From Thiogranum longum (GTDB taxonomy: Bacteria; Pseudomonadota; Gammaproteobacteria; DSM-19610): DNA of 64,000 nt. The notes under the pieces are model-generated. The model was not told where the DNA came from. It saw nothing but the letters and a program-made list of their open reading frames with translations, and did not search any database. The translations under genes and the position numbers were made by a program. This document shows positions 18,164 through 29,906 of this stretch, piece after piece (the stretch's first letter is position 1; every line of letters begins with the position of its first letter). The stretch is from assembly GCF_004339085.1 (NCBI RefSeq), contig NZ_SMFX01000001.1, positions 124,001-188,000 of the forward strand, in the 5' to 3' direction.

Positions 18164-18733
18164 ATGGCAGATTCCACAACGGAAGATATCGACGCAACCG
18201 GCGGTGACGCAGAGCTGGCCCGCCCCTATGCGCGGGCAGTGTTTGAGCTGGCCAACAGCAAGGGTGAGCTGGCGCAGTGGTCAGATCAGCTTGCGCTGAT
18301 GGCCGCCGTGGCGGGAAACGAAACCATGCGTAGCCTGCTCGATAATCCGCAACTGACCCGTGACGATGCAGCAAACCTGATGATACGCGCCTGTGATGAC
18401 GACATCGGCGAGGGCGCTGTCAATTTGCTGAAGATCCTGGCGGAGAATGATCGTATCGATCAGCTGCCCATGATCAATGTGCTGTTCCGGCAATTCCGCG
18501 ACGAGGCGGAAGGTACGGTACATGCGGAAGTGCTCTCTGCGCTACCGCTCAGCGAAGAACAGAAAAACGCTATCGCCAGTGCGCTGAAGCAACGCCTTGG
18601 CCGCGACGTGCAACTGAATTGTTCTGTGAACGAAGACCTGGTGGGTGGTGCAGTGATCCGCGCAGGCGACCTGGTGATTGACGGGTCGGCTGTGGAGTAC
18701 CTGCGGCAGCTTTCCAGCGCTTTGGTTCACTAA
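18164..18733 (+). CDS. atpH: F0F1 ATP synthase subunit delta
   Basis: The 189-residue soluble protein carries the OSCP/delta pattern: ARPYARAVFELANSKGEL at the N-terminal domain and, near the C-terminus, VNEDLVGGAVIRAGDLVIDGSAVEYLRQLSSAL. It sits on top of the F1 head and anchors the b stalk. The N-terminal 14 residues before the conserved region are somewhat longer than usual. atpA follows after 16 bases. Confidence 0.96.
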   Translation: MADSTTEDIDATGGDAELARPYARAVFELANSKGELAQWSDQLALMAAVAGNETMRSLLDNPQLTRDDAANLMIRACDDDIGEGAVNLLKILAENDRIDQLPMINVLFRQFRDEAEGTVHAEVLSALPLSEEQKNAIASALKQRLGRDVQLNCSVNEDLVGGAVIRAGDLVIDGSAVEYLRQLSSALVH

Positions 18734-18749
18734 GTAGAGGACGCAAGTA

Positions 18750-20291
18750 ATGCAACTGAATCCATCCGAAATTAGTGATCTGATCAAAAAGCGTATCGAG
18801 GGTTTTGAAGCCACCTCCGAAGCGCGCAGTGAAGGCACCATCGTCAGTCTGACTGACGGTATCTGCCGAATTCACGGTCTTGCCGATGTCATGCAGGGCG
18901 AGATGATCGATTTTGGCAATAACCTGTTCGGCATGGCGCTGAACCTCGAACGCGACTCGGTCGGTGCCGTTATCCTCGGCGATTACAAGTCAGTGTCCGA
19001 AGGTGACAAGGTCAAGTGCACCGGGCGTATCCTGGAAGTTCCGGTTGGTACGGCCTTGCTGGGGCGCGTTGTCGACTCACTGGGTATGGCCATCGACGGC
19101 AAAGGGCCGATTGAGTCCGAAATTTCATCGCCGATCGAGAAGATTGCCCCGGGTGTTATCGAGCGTAAATCGGTTGATCAACCGGTGCAGACCGGTCTCA
19201 AGGCCATCGACGCCATGGTGCCGGTTGGCCGTGGCCAGCGCGAGCTGATCATCGGTGACCGTCAGACCGGCAAGACCGCTGTCGCCATTGACGCCATTAT
19301 CAACCAGAAGGGCACCGGCGTTACATGTATCTACGTCGCCATCGGCCAGAAGAACTCTTCCGTTGCCTCGGTAGTACGCAAGCTCGAAGAGCACGGCGCC
19401 ATGGCTCACACCATTGTCGTGTCGGCTGGCGCATCCGATTCGGCCGCCATGCAGTACATCGCACCGTACGCCGGTTGCGCCATGGGCGAGTACTTCCGTG
19501 ATCGCGGCGAAGATGCGCTGATCATCTATGATGATCTGACCAAGCAGGCGTGGGCCTATCGTCAGGTTTCCCTGTTGCTGCGTCGTCCGCCAGGCCGTGA
19601 AGCCTACCCGGGTGACGTGTTCTACCTGCACTCCCGTTTGCTGGAGCGTGCCGCGCGCGTGAATGCAGACTATGTGGAAAAGATGACCAACGGTGAAGTG
19701 AAAGGCAAGACCGGTTCACTGACCGCATTGCCGATCATTGAAACTCAGGCAGGTGACGTGTCGGCCTTCGTTCCGACCAACGTTATTTCCATTACAGATG
19801 GCCAGATCTTCCTCGAGTCCGACCTGTTCAACGCCGGTATTCGACCTGCCATCAACGCCGGTCTGTCCGTGTCGCGAGTCGGTGGTGCAGCACAGACCAA
19901 CATCATCAAGAAACTCGGTGGTGGTGTTCGACTGGCGCTGGCGCAGTACCGTGAACTGGCCGCCTTTGCACAGTTTGCTTCCGACCTCGACGAAACGACA
20001 CGTAAACAGCTGGAACGTGGCCAGCGTGTGACCGAACTGATGAAGCAGGCCCAGTATGCCCCGCTGTCTATTGCGGAAATGGCGTTGTCGCTGTTCGCGG
20101 CCAACGAAGGTTACCTGGACGATGTTGATGTGAAGAAGATCGTGGCCTTTGAAGCGGCCTTGCTCGCACACTTCAAGTCCAGCTTCGGTGCCGATATGGA
20201 AGCAATCAATGCCAACCCGGACTACAACGATGAGGTGGCGGCCAAACTGCGCGGCATCATCGAAGACTTTGTCGCCAACGGCGCCTACTAA
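18750..20291 (+). CDS. atpA: F0F1 ATP synthase subunit alpha
   Basis: The 513-residue protein is the non-catalytic nucleotide-binding alpha subunit. The Walker A motif GDRQTGKT is at residues 169-176, with the conserved [28 protein letters not shown] and [12 protein letters not shown] segments. Length equals the E. coli protein. Operon position between delta and gamma is canonical. Confidence 0.99.
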   Translation: MQLNPSEISDLIKKRIEGFEATSEARSEGTIVSLTDGICRIHGLADVMQGEMIDFGNNLFGMALNLERDSVGAVILGDYKSVSEGDKVKCTGRILEVPVGTALLGRVVDSLGMAIDGKGPIESEISSPIEKIAPGVIERKSVDQPVQTGLKAIDAMVPVGRGQRELIIGDRQTGKTAVAIDAIINQKGTGVTCIYVAIGQKNSSVASVVRKLEEHGAMAHTIVVSAGASDSAAMQYIAPYAGCAMGEYFRDRGEDALIIYDDLTKQAWAYRQVSLLLRRPPGREAYPGDVFYLHSRLLERAARVNADYVEKMTNGEVKGKTGSLTALPIIETQAGDVSAFVPTNVISITDGQIFLESDLFNAGIRPAINAGLSVSRVGGAAQTNIIKKLGGGVRLALAQYRELAAFAQFASDLDETTRKQLERGQRVTELMKQAQYAPLSIAEMALSLFAANEGYLDDVDVKKIVAFEAALLAHFKSSFGADMEAINANPDYNDEVAAKLRGIIEDFVANGAY

Positions 20292-20310
20292 CTAACGCGG
20301 GAATCAGGCT

Positions 20311-21174
20311 ATGGCTGGCGCGAAAGAAATACGCACCCAGATCAAGAGCATCCAGAATACGCAGAAGATCACCAAGGCCATGGAAATGGTTGCGGCGAGC
20401 AAAATGCGCAAGGCTCAGGACCGCATGCGCGCATCCCGTCCCTATGCAGAAAAAATGCGTAACGTGGTTGCGCATATGGGCAGGGCACATCCGGAATACA
20501 AGCACCCTTTTCTCGTTGAGCGTGATGTGAAGCGGGTAGGCCTGATTATTATTTCGTCTGATCGCGGGCTGTGTGGTGGCCTGAACATCAACCTGTTCAA
20601 GAAAGCTGTGCGTTCCATGACTGAATGGAAAGGCCAGAGCCTTGATATAGACCTTGCGGTTATCGGCGGCAAGGCGATGGGTTTCTTCAAGCGCCTTGGC
20701 GGTAACGTGGTTTCCGAAAACTCGCAACTGGGTGATTCACCGGGAATCGAAACACTCATTGGTTCAGTCAAGGTGATGCTGGATGCCTTTGATGAAGGCA
20801 AGATCGACCGCCTGTATCTGGCCAACAACCAGTTTGTGAATACCATGACCCAGTCACCCCAGGTCGAGCAGTTGTTGCCGGTTGTCGGGGATGAGAATGA
20901 TGAAGCACTGAAGCATCACTGGGACTACATCTACGAGCCTGATGCACGCAATGTCATGGATCAGTTGTTGATGCGTTACGTTGAGTCACTGGTCTACCAG
21001 GGCGTGGTGGAAAACATCGCCTGCGAAATGGCCGCGCGCATGGTCGCCATGAAGGCGGCATCCGACAATGCCGGCGAACTGATCGACGGACTGCAGCTGG
21101 TCTACAACAAGGCCCGTCAGGCAGCTATTACCCAGGAGCTGTCGGAAATCGTGGCGGGCGCTGCGGCCGTATAG
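20311..21174 (+). CDS. atpG: F0F1 ATP synthase subunit gamma
   Basis: The 287-residue central stalk subunit shows the two coiled-coil ends of the family: N-terminal [33 protein letters not shown] and C-terminal [42 protein letters not shown] shortened here to its key parts [11 protein letters not shown] and ITQELSEIV. The middle Rossmann-like domain begins [17 protein letters not shown]. Normal length and operon position. Confidence 0.98.
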   Translation: MAGAKEIRTQIKSIQNTQKITKAMEMVAASKMRKAQDRMRASRPYAEKMRNVVAHMGRAHPEYKHPFLVERDVKRVGLIIISSDRGLCGGLNINLFKKAVRSMTEWKGQSLDIDLAVIGGKAMGFFKRLGGNVVSENSQLGDSPGIETLIGSVKVMLDAFDEGKIDRLYLANNQFVNTMTQSPQVEQLLPVVGDENDEALKHHWDYIYEPDARNVMDQLLMRYVESLVYQGVVENIACEMAARMVAMKAASDNAGELIDGLQLVYNKARQAAITQELSEIVAGAAAV

Positions 21175-21210
21175 CCCGGGTTTACAGAATTTAATTTACA
21201 GAGGACTTAA

Positions 21211-22590
<1,380 letters not shown>

Positions 22591-22610
22591 GACGATTTGA
22601 GGGCTAGAAT

Positions 22611-23036
22611 ATGTCTATGACACTACATGTCGACATTGTCAGCGCCGAGGAGGAAATCTTCTCCGGTACGGCCAATATGGTGTTCGCGCCGGCCGAGATG
22701 GGTGAGGTGGGTATTGCGCCTCGCCACACCCCGTTGCTGACGCGTCTGAAACCCGGCGAAGTACGAGTCCAGGTCGAGGGCGAGGAAGAACAGTTTTTCT
22801 ATGTCTCCGGTGGCATGCTGGAAATCCAGCCGCACATTGTCACTGTGCTGGCGGATACTGCTGCACGTGCAAAGGATCTCGATGAGGCCGCTGCACTGAA
22901 AGCCAAGGAACGTGCCGAAAAGGCGATGAAAGACAAACAGAGCGATTTCGACTACGCAAAAGCCCAGGCCGAGCTGGCCGAAGCAGTTGCCCAGCTGCGT
23001 ACCATCCAGCATTTACGAAAGAAATCGGGTGGTTGA
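22611..23036 (+). CDS. atpC: F0F1 ATP synthase subunit epsilon
   Basis: The 141-residue protein has the N-terminal beta sandwich ([43 protein letters not shown]) and the C-terminal helical hairpin with a Lys/Ala-rich [14 protein letters not shown] segment that can inhibit the enzyme. It is the last gene of the canonical operon; the following isomerase gene begins 11 bases later. Confidence 0.97.
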   Translation: MSMTLHVDIVSAEEEIFSGTANMVFAPAEMGEVGIAPRHTPLLTRLKPGEVRVQVEGEEEQFFYVSGGMLEIQPHIVTVLADTAARAKDLDEAAALKAKERAEKAMKDKQSDFDYAKAQAELAEAVAQLRTIQHLRKKSGG

Positions 23037-23047
23037 TTCGAAAACCC

Positions 23048-23527
23048 ATGACTGACGCAGTGGTTGGCAACAACAAGATGGTTTCGATCACCTACTCTAT
23101 CGTGAGCGAGAACGGTGAGATTCTTGAACAGTCGGATAGCCCGGTGCTTTACGCCCATGGCGGCGTGAACCAGATGTTTCCGGAAGTCGAGGCGGCCTTA
23201 GAGGGCCGTGCTGTTGGTGATACCATCGAAGTCGTGTTACCGCCGGGAAAGGCATTCGGTGAGCGTGATCCAGACCTTACCTTCACGGATGACCTGGATA
23301 ATGTTCCGCCAGAATTTCGCCATATCGGGGCGGAAGTACAGATGCAGAACGATCGTGGTGAAACACGGCCCTTCATTGTCTCGGGAATTGAACACGGCAA
23401 GCTGACGGTGGACGGCAATCATCCGTTTGCCGGTAAAACACTGACCTATTCCGTTATTATTAATGGCATCCGTGACGCCACCGAAGAAGAAATGAAAAAG
23501 GGCGCCTCGTCTCCGGTCCTGCACTGA
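23048..23527 (+). CDS. FKBP-type peptidyl-prolyl cis-trans isomerase (SlyD-like)
   Basis: The 159-residue protein begins MTDAVVGNNKMVSITYSIVSENGEILEQS and has the split FKBP domain with an inserted flap (IEVVLPPGKAFGERDPDLTF ... LTVDGNHPFAGKTLTYSVII), the SlyD layout. The motif NHPFAGKTL is diagnostic. It lacks the His/Cys-rich metal tail of E. coli SlyD. ATG 23048 is preferred over TTG 23033, which lies within the atpC stop region. It catalyses prolyl isomerisation and probably chaperones proteins in the cytoplasm; the link to ATP synthase is only positional. Confidence 0.92.
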   Translation: MTDAVVGNNKMVSITYSIVSENGEILEQSDSPVLYAHGGVNQMFPEVEAALEGRAVGDTIEVVLPPGKAFGERDPDLTFTDDLDNVPPEFRHIGAEVQMQNDRGETRPFIVSGIEHGKLTVDGNHPFAGKTLTYSVIINGIRDATEEEMKKGASSPVLH

Positions 23528-23629
23528 GCCTGATCCAGCCACAGGCCGTGTCCGGGCCATTTCAGTTTATTGCCTTGAGTGCCGTATCATTGGGTCAGTC
23601 ATGGCCACAACGGATTTAGCAGTTTTATC

Positions 23630-24997
23630 ATGAGTCTCAGTATTATCATTCTTGCCGCAGGTCAGGGTACGCGTATGCGTTCCGTGTTGCCCAAGGTATT
23701 GCACCCGCTTGGCGGTATGCCGCTGCTACAGCACGTAATTCGTACTGCACATAAATTGAACCCTGGTCTTGTCACTGTTGTTTATGGGCATGGTGGCGAG
23801 CACGTAAAGGAAGCGCTTGCACACGAACCGGTAGAATGGGTGCTGCAGGAGCGGCAACTGGGTACAGGGCACGCAGTCGATCAGGCCATGTCTTCGGTGA
23901 AGGACGAAGATACCGTGCTGGTGTTGTACGGTGATGTACCCCTGATACAGGCAGATACGCTGGCCCAACTGGTTGAAAAAGCCGGCACAGGCCACCTCGC
24001 GGTGTTAACGGCCAAATTGTGCAACCCGCAAGGTTATGGTCGCATGCTGCGCAATGAACAGGGCCAGCTGGTGGGCATTGTCGAGCAGAAGGATGCCAAT
24101 GAATCCCAGTTGGTAATAGATGAAATCAACAGTGGATTTCTTGCCGCTCCAGCGGTTCAGTTACGCAGCTGGTTGCAGCGACTGGATAACACTAATGCAC
24201 AGGGTGAATACTACCTGACAGATGTCCTGGCCATGGCGGCTGGTGAGGGTGTTGTGGTTGAAAGTACCTGTGCCACGCATGAATATGAAATTCTGGGCGT
24301 GAACGACCGGGTACAACTGGCTCAGCTGGAGCGTATCTGGCAACAACAACAGGCCGAGGTCCTGATGCGCAGTGGCGTTACCTTGCTGGATCCTGCGCGC
24401 CTTGATGTGCGTGGCGAGGTCGATGCGGGACAGGATTGCCTTATTGATGTCAATGTTGTTCTGGGAGGCAAGGTCACACTTGGCAAGAACGTCTGTATTG
24501 GTCCGGGTTGTGTCATTAAAAATTCGACTATCGGTGATGACGTTGAAATTTTTGCACATTGTGTCATCGAAGACGGGGTCATCGGTAACGCCTGTCGAAT
24601 TGGACCTTTCGCGCGGATACGTCCGGAGACAAAGCTGGAAGAGCAGGTCCACGTCGGTAACTTTGTCGAGATCAAGAAATCCACCGTGGCAAAGGGTTCG
24701 AAGATCAATCATCTCAGTTACATCGGCGATACCCGTATGGGCAGTGGCGTAAATGTCGGTGCAGGCACGATTACCTGTAACTACGATGGCGCCAACAAGC
24801 ATCTGACAGAAATCGGTAATAATGTATTTATAGGATCAGACACCCAACTGGTTGCCCCGGTCAAGGTTGGTGATGGCGCTACTATCGGTGCGGGCGCGAC
24901 CATTACCCGCGATGTGCCTGACAATGAGCTGACGCTGAGTCGCTGCAAGCAACAGACTATTGCCGGCTGGAAGCGGCCGGTCAAAAGCAAGCCATGA
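23630..24997 (+). CDS. glmU: Bifunctional UDP-N-acetylglucosamine pyrophosphorylase/glucosamine-1-phosphate N-acetyltransferase
   Basis: The 455-residue enzyme makes UDP-GlcNAc for peptidoglycan and lipopolysaccharide. The N-terminal uridylyltransferase domain starts [28 protein letters not shown], and the left-handed beta-helix acetyltransferase domain shows hexapeptide repeats and the conserved [12 protein letters not shown] and NYDGANKH. Start ATG 23630 gives the normal N-terminus; the longer frame from 23579 is not supported. It forms a pathway pair with glmS immediately downstream. Confidence 0.98.
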   Translation: MSLSIIILAAGQGTRMRSVLPKVLHPLGGMPLLQHVIRTAHKLNPGLVTVVYGHGGEHVKEALAHEPVEWVLQERQLGTGHAVDQAMSSVKDEDTVLVLYGDVPLIQADTLAQLVEKAGTGHLAVLTAKLCNPQGYGRMLRNEQGQLVGIVEQKDANESQLVIDEINSGFLAAPAVQLRSWLQRLDNTNAQGEYYLTDVLAMAAGEGVVVESTCATHEYEILGVNDRVQLAQLERIWQQQQAEVLMRSGVTLLDPARLDVRGEVDAGQDCLIDVNVVLGGKVTLGKNVCIGPGCVIKNSTIGDDVEIFAHCVIEDGVIGNACRIGPFARIRPETKLEEQVHVGNFVEIKKSTVAKGSKINHLSYIGDTRMGSGVNVGAGTITCNYDGANKHLTEIGNNVFIGSDTQLVAPVKVGDGATIGAGATITRDVPDNELTLSRCKQQTIAGWKRPVKSKP

Positions 24998-25067
24998 AAG
25001 AAGCGGATCAAGCGCAGGCGCAGTGTGCCGATATTATGGGCGTTTTTCGAGGAAAGTTCTAAATACC

Positions 25068-26900
25068 ATGTGTGGAATCGTCGGAGCCATAGCGCAACGT
25101 GAAGTTACCCCCATCCTGCTGGAAGGTCTGCGGCGGCTGGAATACCGTGGCTATGACTCTGCGGGGCTTGCCGTTCTGAATCGTAAGGCGGAGCTTGAGC
25201 GGTTGCGTACCACCGGTAAAGTTGCCGAGCTGGCACAGGCGCTTGCTGCTACACCGGTGTCGGGCATGATCGGAATTGCTCACACACGCTGGGCAACGCA
25301 TGGAAAACCCAGTGAAAGTAATGCGCACCCACATGTATGTGAGAACCAGGCGGCGGTCGTACACAACGGTATCATCGAGAATTTCGAAGCATTGCGCAGC
25401 AGTCAGAAAGCACAGGGCTATACGTTTACATCCGATACCGACACCGAAGTAATTGTTCACCAGGTTCATCGTCACCTCGACAAGGGGGATGACCTGCTGG
25501 GTGCCGTACAGAATGCATGCAAGGAACTTGAAGGTGCTTACGCACTTGGTGTCATCAGTATTGATGAACCCGGACGCCTTATTGCGGCGCGACGAGGCAG
25601 CCCTCTGGTAATCGGCGTGGGTATTGGTGAATATTTCATTGCTTCGGATGTTGCTGCACTGCTCCCTGTCACACAACGCTTTGTCTTTCTTGAAGAGGGC
25701 GATATTGCAGATATCACTGCCAACGGGGTTACGATTTTTGATGCCTATGGAAACAAGGTCGAGCGAAAGGAGACCCTTTCCGAGTTGTCCGCCGATGCCG
25801 TAGAGCGTGGAGAGTACCGCCACTACATGCTCAAGGAAATTTTCGAACAGCCACGCGCCATTGCCGATACGCTGGAAGGTCGTCTTTACCAGGGCCGTGT
25901 ACTGGAAGTTGCTTTTGGTGCAGCTGCGGCAGAAGTTTTTGACAAGGTACAGGGTGTGCACATCATCGCCTGTGGTACCAGTTTTCATGCAGGTCTGATT
26001 GCCCGCCACTGGATGGAATCACTGGCTGGCATTCCATGCAGCGTCGAGGTTGCCAGTGAATTCCGTTACCGAAAACCGGTGGTGCGCAACAGCTCGCTGA
26101 TCGTCACCATTTCCCAGTCAGGTGAAACCGCCGACACGCTGGCAGGTCTCAAGGAGGCAAAGCGTCTGGGATTCGGGCAGTCGCTGACGATCTGTAATGT
26201 GCCGGAAAGTTCGCTGACGCGAGAGTCTGACCTGGTGTTGATGACACGTGCCGGCCCGGAAATCGGCGTGGCATCGACCAAGGCATTTACAACACAACTG
26301 GTTGCCCTGATGTTGTTGACCATTGTGCTGGGCCGGCGTTTCGCGCTCAACGACGAAATGGAAAGCCAGCTGGTAAAACAGCTTATGCACCTGCCCAAGG
26401 AAATCGAGGGTGTGCTCGGGCTGGATGACAAAATTCAGACCCTGGCGGAAAGATTTGCCGACAAACACAATGCGCTGTTCCTTGGTCGAGGTGCCCAGTA
26501 CCCGGTGGCGATGGAGGGTGCGCTGAAGCTCAAGGAAATCTCCTACATCCATGCAGAAGCCTACCCGGCCGGTGAACTCAAGCATGGTCCGTTGGCATTG
26601 GTCGACGCCAGCATGCCTGTGGTTGTGGTCGCCCCGAACAATGAGTTACTGGAAAAACTCAAATCCAACTTGCAGGAAGTTGGCGCCCGTGGCGGTGAAA
26701 TGCTGGTGTTTGCCGACGAAGATGCGGGCATGTCATCGGATGAATCGACCACGGTTCTGCCGGTCGCACCGACCGATGATTGTGTAGCTCCGATTGTATT
26801 TACCGTCCCCTTGCAGCTGTTGGCTTACCACGTGGCTGTTCTCAAGGGTACGGATGTTGATCAGCCAAGGAATCTGGCAAAGTCGGTCACCGTCGAATAA
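25068..26900 (+). CDS. glmS: Glutamine-fructose-6-phosphate aminotransferase (isomerizing)
   Basis: The 610-residue enzyme makes glucosamine-6-phosphate. The start [13 protein letters not shown] places the nucleophilic Cys at residue 2, as needed for the glutaminase domain after Met removal. [18 protein letters not shown] and the two SIS domains ([32 protein letters not shown]) follow, and the C-terminal LAKSVTVE is invariant. The spacer to glmU is 70 bases. Confidence 0.98.
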   Translation: MCGIVGAIAQREVTPILLEGLRRLEYRGYDSAGLAVLNRKAELERLRTTGKVAELAQALAATPVSGMIGIAHTRWATHGKPSESNAHPHVCENQAAVVHNGIIENFEALRSSQKAQGYTFTSDTDTEVIVHQVHRHLDKGDDLLGAVQNACKELEGAYALGVISIDEPGRLIAARRGSPLVIGVGIGEYFIASDVAALLPVTQRFVFLEEGDIADITANGVTIFDAYGNKVERKETLSELSADAVERGEYRHYMLKEIFEQPRAIADTLEGRLYQGRVLEVAFGAAAAEVFDKVQGVHIIACGTSFHAGLIARHWMESLAGIPCSVEVASEFRYRKPVVRNSSLIVTISQSGETADTLAGLKEAKRLGFGQSLTICNVPESSLTRESDLVLMTRAGPEIGVASTKAFTTQLVALMLLTIVLGRRFALNDEMESQLVKQLMHLPKEIEGVLGLDDKIQTLAERFADKHNALFLGRGAQYPVAMEGALKLKEISYIHAEAYPAGELKHGPLALVDASMPVVVVAPNNELLEKLKSNLQEVGARGGEMLVFADEDAGMSSDESTTVLPVAPTDDCVAPIVFTVPLQLLAYHVAVLKGTDVDQPRNLAKSVTVE

Positions 26901-26931
26901 GTCTGCATAACCCTCTGAATTCACGGTAATA

Positions 26932-26960
26932 TTGTGAAAGTGTCGCAAAAATGGTACAAT
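26932..26960 (+). promoter_or_regulatory. Sigma-70 promoter upstream of small gene at 27007
   Basis: TTGTGA (26932-26937) and TACAAT (26955-26960) are separated by 17 bases. The site lies between glmS and the small reading frame at 27007, which has a strong ribosome binding site, so this unit is probably transcribed independently of glmU-glmS. Confidence 0.65.
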
Positions 26961-27006
26961 TTCCTGCTTTCGACACCTAAATTTATCCGTCAGGAGGAGT
27001 CATTCG

Positions 27007-27282
27007 GTGAGCAAGGATATGATGTTTTATTGCATTCCCCAGCAGGCCTACATGCGTACGGAAAACTGTATGAACCTGCGCAAGCGCCCCGCCGGCAAGG
27101 CTCCCGCAGGCGCCCAGCCCATGCTGCGGGCCTGTGAAAAGTGTACCATGTACCCGCTTGTAGACAAGAAAAAGGTCCCGACGGTTTCCCTTGGCGACTA
27201 TCTCGGCGGTGACAAGCCCAAGATTGCCAACCTGCAGGCGGCGGCCAACAAGAAAATTATCCAGGCAATTATCATCAAGTAA
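27007..27282 (+). CDS. Small Cys-containing hypothetical protein
   Basis: The 91-residue basic protein starts at GTG 27007 behind a near-perfect ribosome binding site (AGGAGGAG at 26992-26999). It has no signal peptide or membrane helix. Four Cys residues lie in its first half: FYCIPQ, ENCMNL and CEKC, the last a possible zinc or redox CxxC pair. The C-terminal half is Lys-rich (KKIIQAIIIK). I do not recognise the family. Own promoter and good translation signals support a real gene. Confidence 0.75.
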   Translation: MSKDMMFYCIPQQAYMRTENCMNLRKRPAGKAPAGAQPMLRACEKCTMYPLVDKKKVPTVSLGDYLGGDKPKIANLQAAANKKIIQAIIIK

Positions 27283-27353
27283 CAGACCTCTCTGGCGTTA
27301 TGTGCCGGCTTGCGAAACAATGCTGTTGTGAGGCGAGCAAGGCGAATTTCCCG

Positions 27354-28208
27354 ATGAGCCCCTACTACGGTATACGGCGGCTCGGCCCCTATCTTGGGGT
27401 CATCCAGGTCATTGACGTGGGAGACGCCTGCGCCTATTCCACCAATGGTCACAGCTGGCGTATTCGCCAGCAGACAGCGTCCGGACGTTTTCGCTGGGGT
27501 GTCCCGCATGCGGCTGGCACCGGCAACGACCCGGTGCGCATAACCAATGCGCCGAAGCTTGTCGAAGCACTGGAACGACATCCTCCTGTACCCTTCCCTA
27601 TTCGCGACCGTTACGAACTCTGGCTACTGAGGCAGGAAACCCGGAAACCACTGGCGCTGCTTTCTACACGTTATCGTGCAGAGGAAATGGACGCAGTGCG
27701 TGATCCACACTGGCGTGCCTTTCCAACGACGGATAGTGGCTTTGTTTCACCGACCCTGCTGGAGAGAGAGGCGGTGAGTTCACGCCAGCGTCATCCCTCA
27801 CACCGGGATGAGCTGGAAAACATGATTAATATGGCATCTCGTCCGTTGCCGGCAGCACAATGGTTTGAGCGCCGGCCTGATGGAAGTGGGATTGGGCTGA
27901 ATGGTCTGCGCCTGGTCAAAAATGAAACGGGCCGCATGCTTTCCGCTGAAGCATTCCCTGAGTTGCTGGTCAGCGAGGACTGGCCTGACAGTAACATGTG
28001 CGGTCTGATTGATGACTATCACAACTGGTGCGCAGGTTCTCTGCTGGCACACCAGAATCTCAGTGTTGCAACCCGTAAACGTCTGGAGCGTGCCGCCTGT
28101 CAGCGTCCGACCGGACTGCTTGCAGTCTACCCGCTGATTCCCGAGATTCTGGACAAAGATGCTATAGACATTGCACTGGTCAGTGCAAAACTGATGAACG
28201 CCTGTTGA
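27354..28208 (+). CDS. Hypothetical protein
   Basis: The open frame runs from 27300; the first 18 residues (Cys-rich) look unlike a protein N-terminus, so ATG 27354 (MSPYYGIRRLGPYLG, 284 residues) is preferred, though neither start has a good ribosome binding site. The protein is soluble, rich in Arg and Trp, with no recognised motif. It contains RDRYELWLLRQETRKPLALLSTRYRAEEM and LLAVYPLIPEILDKDA. It lies 71 bases after the small Cys protein and may share its transcript. Function unknown. Confidence 0.68.
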   Translation: MSPYYGIRRLGPYLGVIQVIDVGDACAYSTNGHSWRIRQQTASGRFRWGVPHAAGTGNDPVRITNAPKLVEALERHPPVPFPIRDRYELWLLRQETRKPLALLSTRYRAEEMDAVRDPHWRAFPTTDSGFVSPTLLEREAVSSRQRHPSHRDELENMINMASRPLPAAQWFERRPDGSGIGLNGLRLVKNETGRMLSAEAFPELLVSEDWPDSNMCGLIDDYHNWCAGSLLAHQNLSVATRKRLERAACQRPTGLLAVYPLIPEILDKDAIDIALVSAKLMNAC

Positions 28209-28280
28209 AGGCAGGATCGTAAACGCCTGGGTGAATGCGTCCATCCATGGTGATGGCCTGGCGCGTGATGGAAGAGGCAA

Positions 28281-29435
28281 TCAGTTGCGGGAGAGGTGTC
28301 TTGCCGGCAGGAGTATGGCTGCTGTCATTACAAATACGCCAAGTCCTGCAATGACGGGGATAACGGAAATCTCCAGTGCCAGCAACAAGGTATAAAGTCC
28401 TACACTTAGCAGCATGGCCAGGTTCTGGAAGAAATTCTGAATCGCCACCGCATGTCCGCTACCGATGCTGTGATGACCTTCATGCTGAACTGCGGCATTG
28501 ACCGGAACCACGAACAGACCGCCGGTCATGCCAATAACCAGTAGCGCTATCCTCGCCGGCCAAACGCTGTCGACAGTGCTGAAGGCCGCAATCAGCAGGC
28601 CCATCAGGAGTGCGATATATCGTACGCGTGCCAGCCTTGATAGAGGGACCAGGCGTGGCGCAGAAGCTGAACCGAGTATGACACCAATGGCAAGGAACAG
28701 GGTCAGGTCTGCAATGTCACTGGCAGAACGCGTTACCAGCACCAGCGGTGCCCAGGCCACCAGCGCAACGCGTAACAGCGCCGCACTACCCCAGAACAAT
28801 CCGCCGCCGAGCAGTGCAAAGCGTGCCCGCACGTCACGCCAGAATATCCGGTTCAGGCGGAAAAATTCCGGTAGCGCATGTTGCAATGTAGCGCCACGTG
28901 CGGCGAGTGGAGGAATCAGTAGTGTCGCAACCAGTGAAAATCCGTAAAGCCCGGCAATAAGCCAAAATGCCCGCACCAGTGAACGATCTGCGATAGCAGC
29001 GCCGGCAACCGTGCCCAGGACTATGGCGGCGATTGTTGTGGCCTCGATCCAGGCATTGGCGCGAACCAGTGCATCGGTTTCGACCATTTCGGGGAGAATA
29101 CCGTACTTGGCGGGACTGTACAGTGCTGCACCCAGGCCTACCAGCGCATAGGCAAACAACGGTTCTATACCTGCCAGCAAGAGTAATACACCCGCCAGCT
29201 TAACCAGGTTTCCGGCAATCAGTACCTGTGGTTTCGGGTAGCGGTCTGCCAGTGGACCAACCCAGGGTGCCAGCAAAACAAAGGCAAGCAGGAACGAGCC
29301 TTGCAGTGCAGGTATATACCAGTCACCGATATTGTCGGCCTGCAGTACCATTGCAACCAGGGTAAACAGGATAGCATTGTCCGCGAATGCAGAAAGAAAC
29401 TGCGCAACCAGTAAAGCGAACAGACCACGTGTCAT
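28281..29435 (-). CDS. lplT: MFS transporter, lysophospholipid transporter LplT-like
   Basis: The 384-residue protein has about twelve hydrophobic segments and matches LplT closely at family signatures: VAQFLSAFADNAILF, the loop PLADRYPKPQVL, GLGAALYSPAKYGILPE, ANAWIEATTIAAIVLG and GGLFVVPVNAAVQ. LplT flips lysophospholipids across the inner membrane for re-acylation by Aas. No aas gene is nearby, and the gene sits instead beside rsmJ and a Cys-cluster protein, so the precise lipid substrate is not certain. Confidence 0.88.
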   Translation of the reverse strand: MTRGLFALLVAQFLSAFADNAILFTLVAMVLQADNIGDWYIPALQGSFLLAFVLLAPWVGPLADRYPKPQVLIAGNLVKLAGVLLLLAGIEPLFAYALVGLGAALYSPAKYGILPEMVETDALVRANAWIEATTIAAIVLGTVAGAAIADRSLVRAFWLIAGLYGFSLVATLLIPPLAARGATLQHALPEFFRLNRIFWRDVRARFALLGGGLFWGSAALLRVALVAWAPLVLVTRSASDIADLTLFLAIGVILGSASAPRLVPLSRLARVRYIALLMGLLIAAFSTVDSVWPARIALLVIGMTGGLFVVPVNAAVQHEGHHSIGSGHAVAIQNFFQNLAMLLSVGLYTLLLALEISVIPVIAGLGVFVMTAAILLPARHLSRN

Positions 29436-29451
29436 GTGCTTGTGTACCGGA

Positions 29452-29895
29452 TCAGTCTGACCAATTTAACAGGTGCTCTTCGAGTTCGTCGGGGTGAACA
29501 AATTCTTCGGAGACGACCTTCCCGGTAATCGTCATGTCCGCTTCGTGTACGCTGTCCGGGTTGCCACTGATTAACGGGTGCCAGTCGAACAGGGGTTTGC
29601 CCTCCGCAAGCAGGCGGTAAGCGCAGGTATCGGGTAACCAGGTTTCCGTGCGGGCGACCTCTGGTGTAACCTTGATGCAGTCCGGCACCAGCAGTGAACG
29701 GTCTTGATAACGGCTACAGCAACAGGCGTTGTCATCGTGATACTGGCAGACAACATTGGTGTACCAGGTTTCATCGGTGTCTACATCCTCGATTTTCAGA
29801 AGGCAGCAGCGTCCACAGCCATCACACAGGGCTTCCCATTCCTGCTCATTCATTTCATCGAGGGTTTTGGTCTCCCAGAATCCTGGTGTCAACAT
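29452..29895 (-). CDS. YcgN-family Cys-cluster protein (UPF0260)
   Basis: The 147-residue protein has the UPF0260 pattern: FWETKTLDEMNEQEWEALCDGCGRCCLLKIED, then a second Cys group (CQYHDDNACCCSRYQDR), PDCIKV, and WLPDTCAYRLLAEGKPL. The many conserved Cys suggest a zinc or iron-sulfur site; the family has no established function. The lplT gene begins 16 bases downstream on the same strand and rsmJ ends 11 bases upstream, so the three are probably cotranscribed. Confidence 0.93.
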   Translation of the reverse strand: MLTPGFWETKTLDEMNEQEWEALCDGCGRCCLLKIEDVDTDETWYTNVVCQYHDDNACCCSRYQDRSLLVPDCIKVTPEVARTETWLPDTCAYRLLAEGKPLFDWHPLISGNPDSVHEADMTITGKVVSEEFVHPDELEEHLLNWSD

Positions 29896-29906
29896 GGTGA
29901 TGCCTT

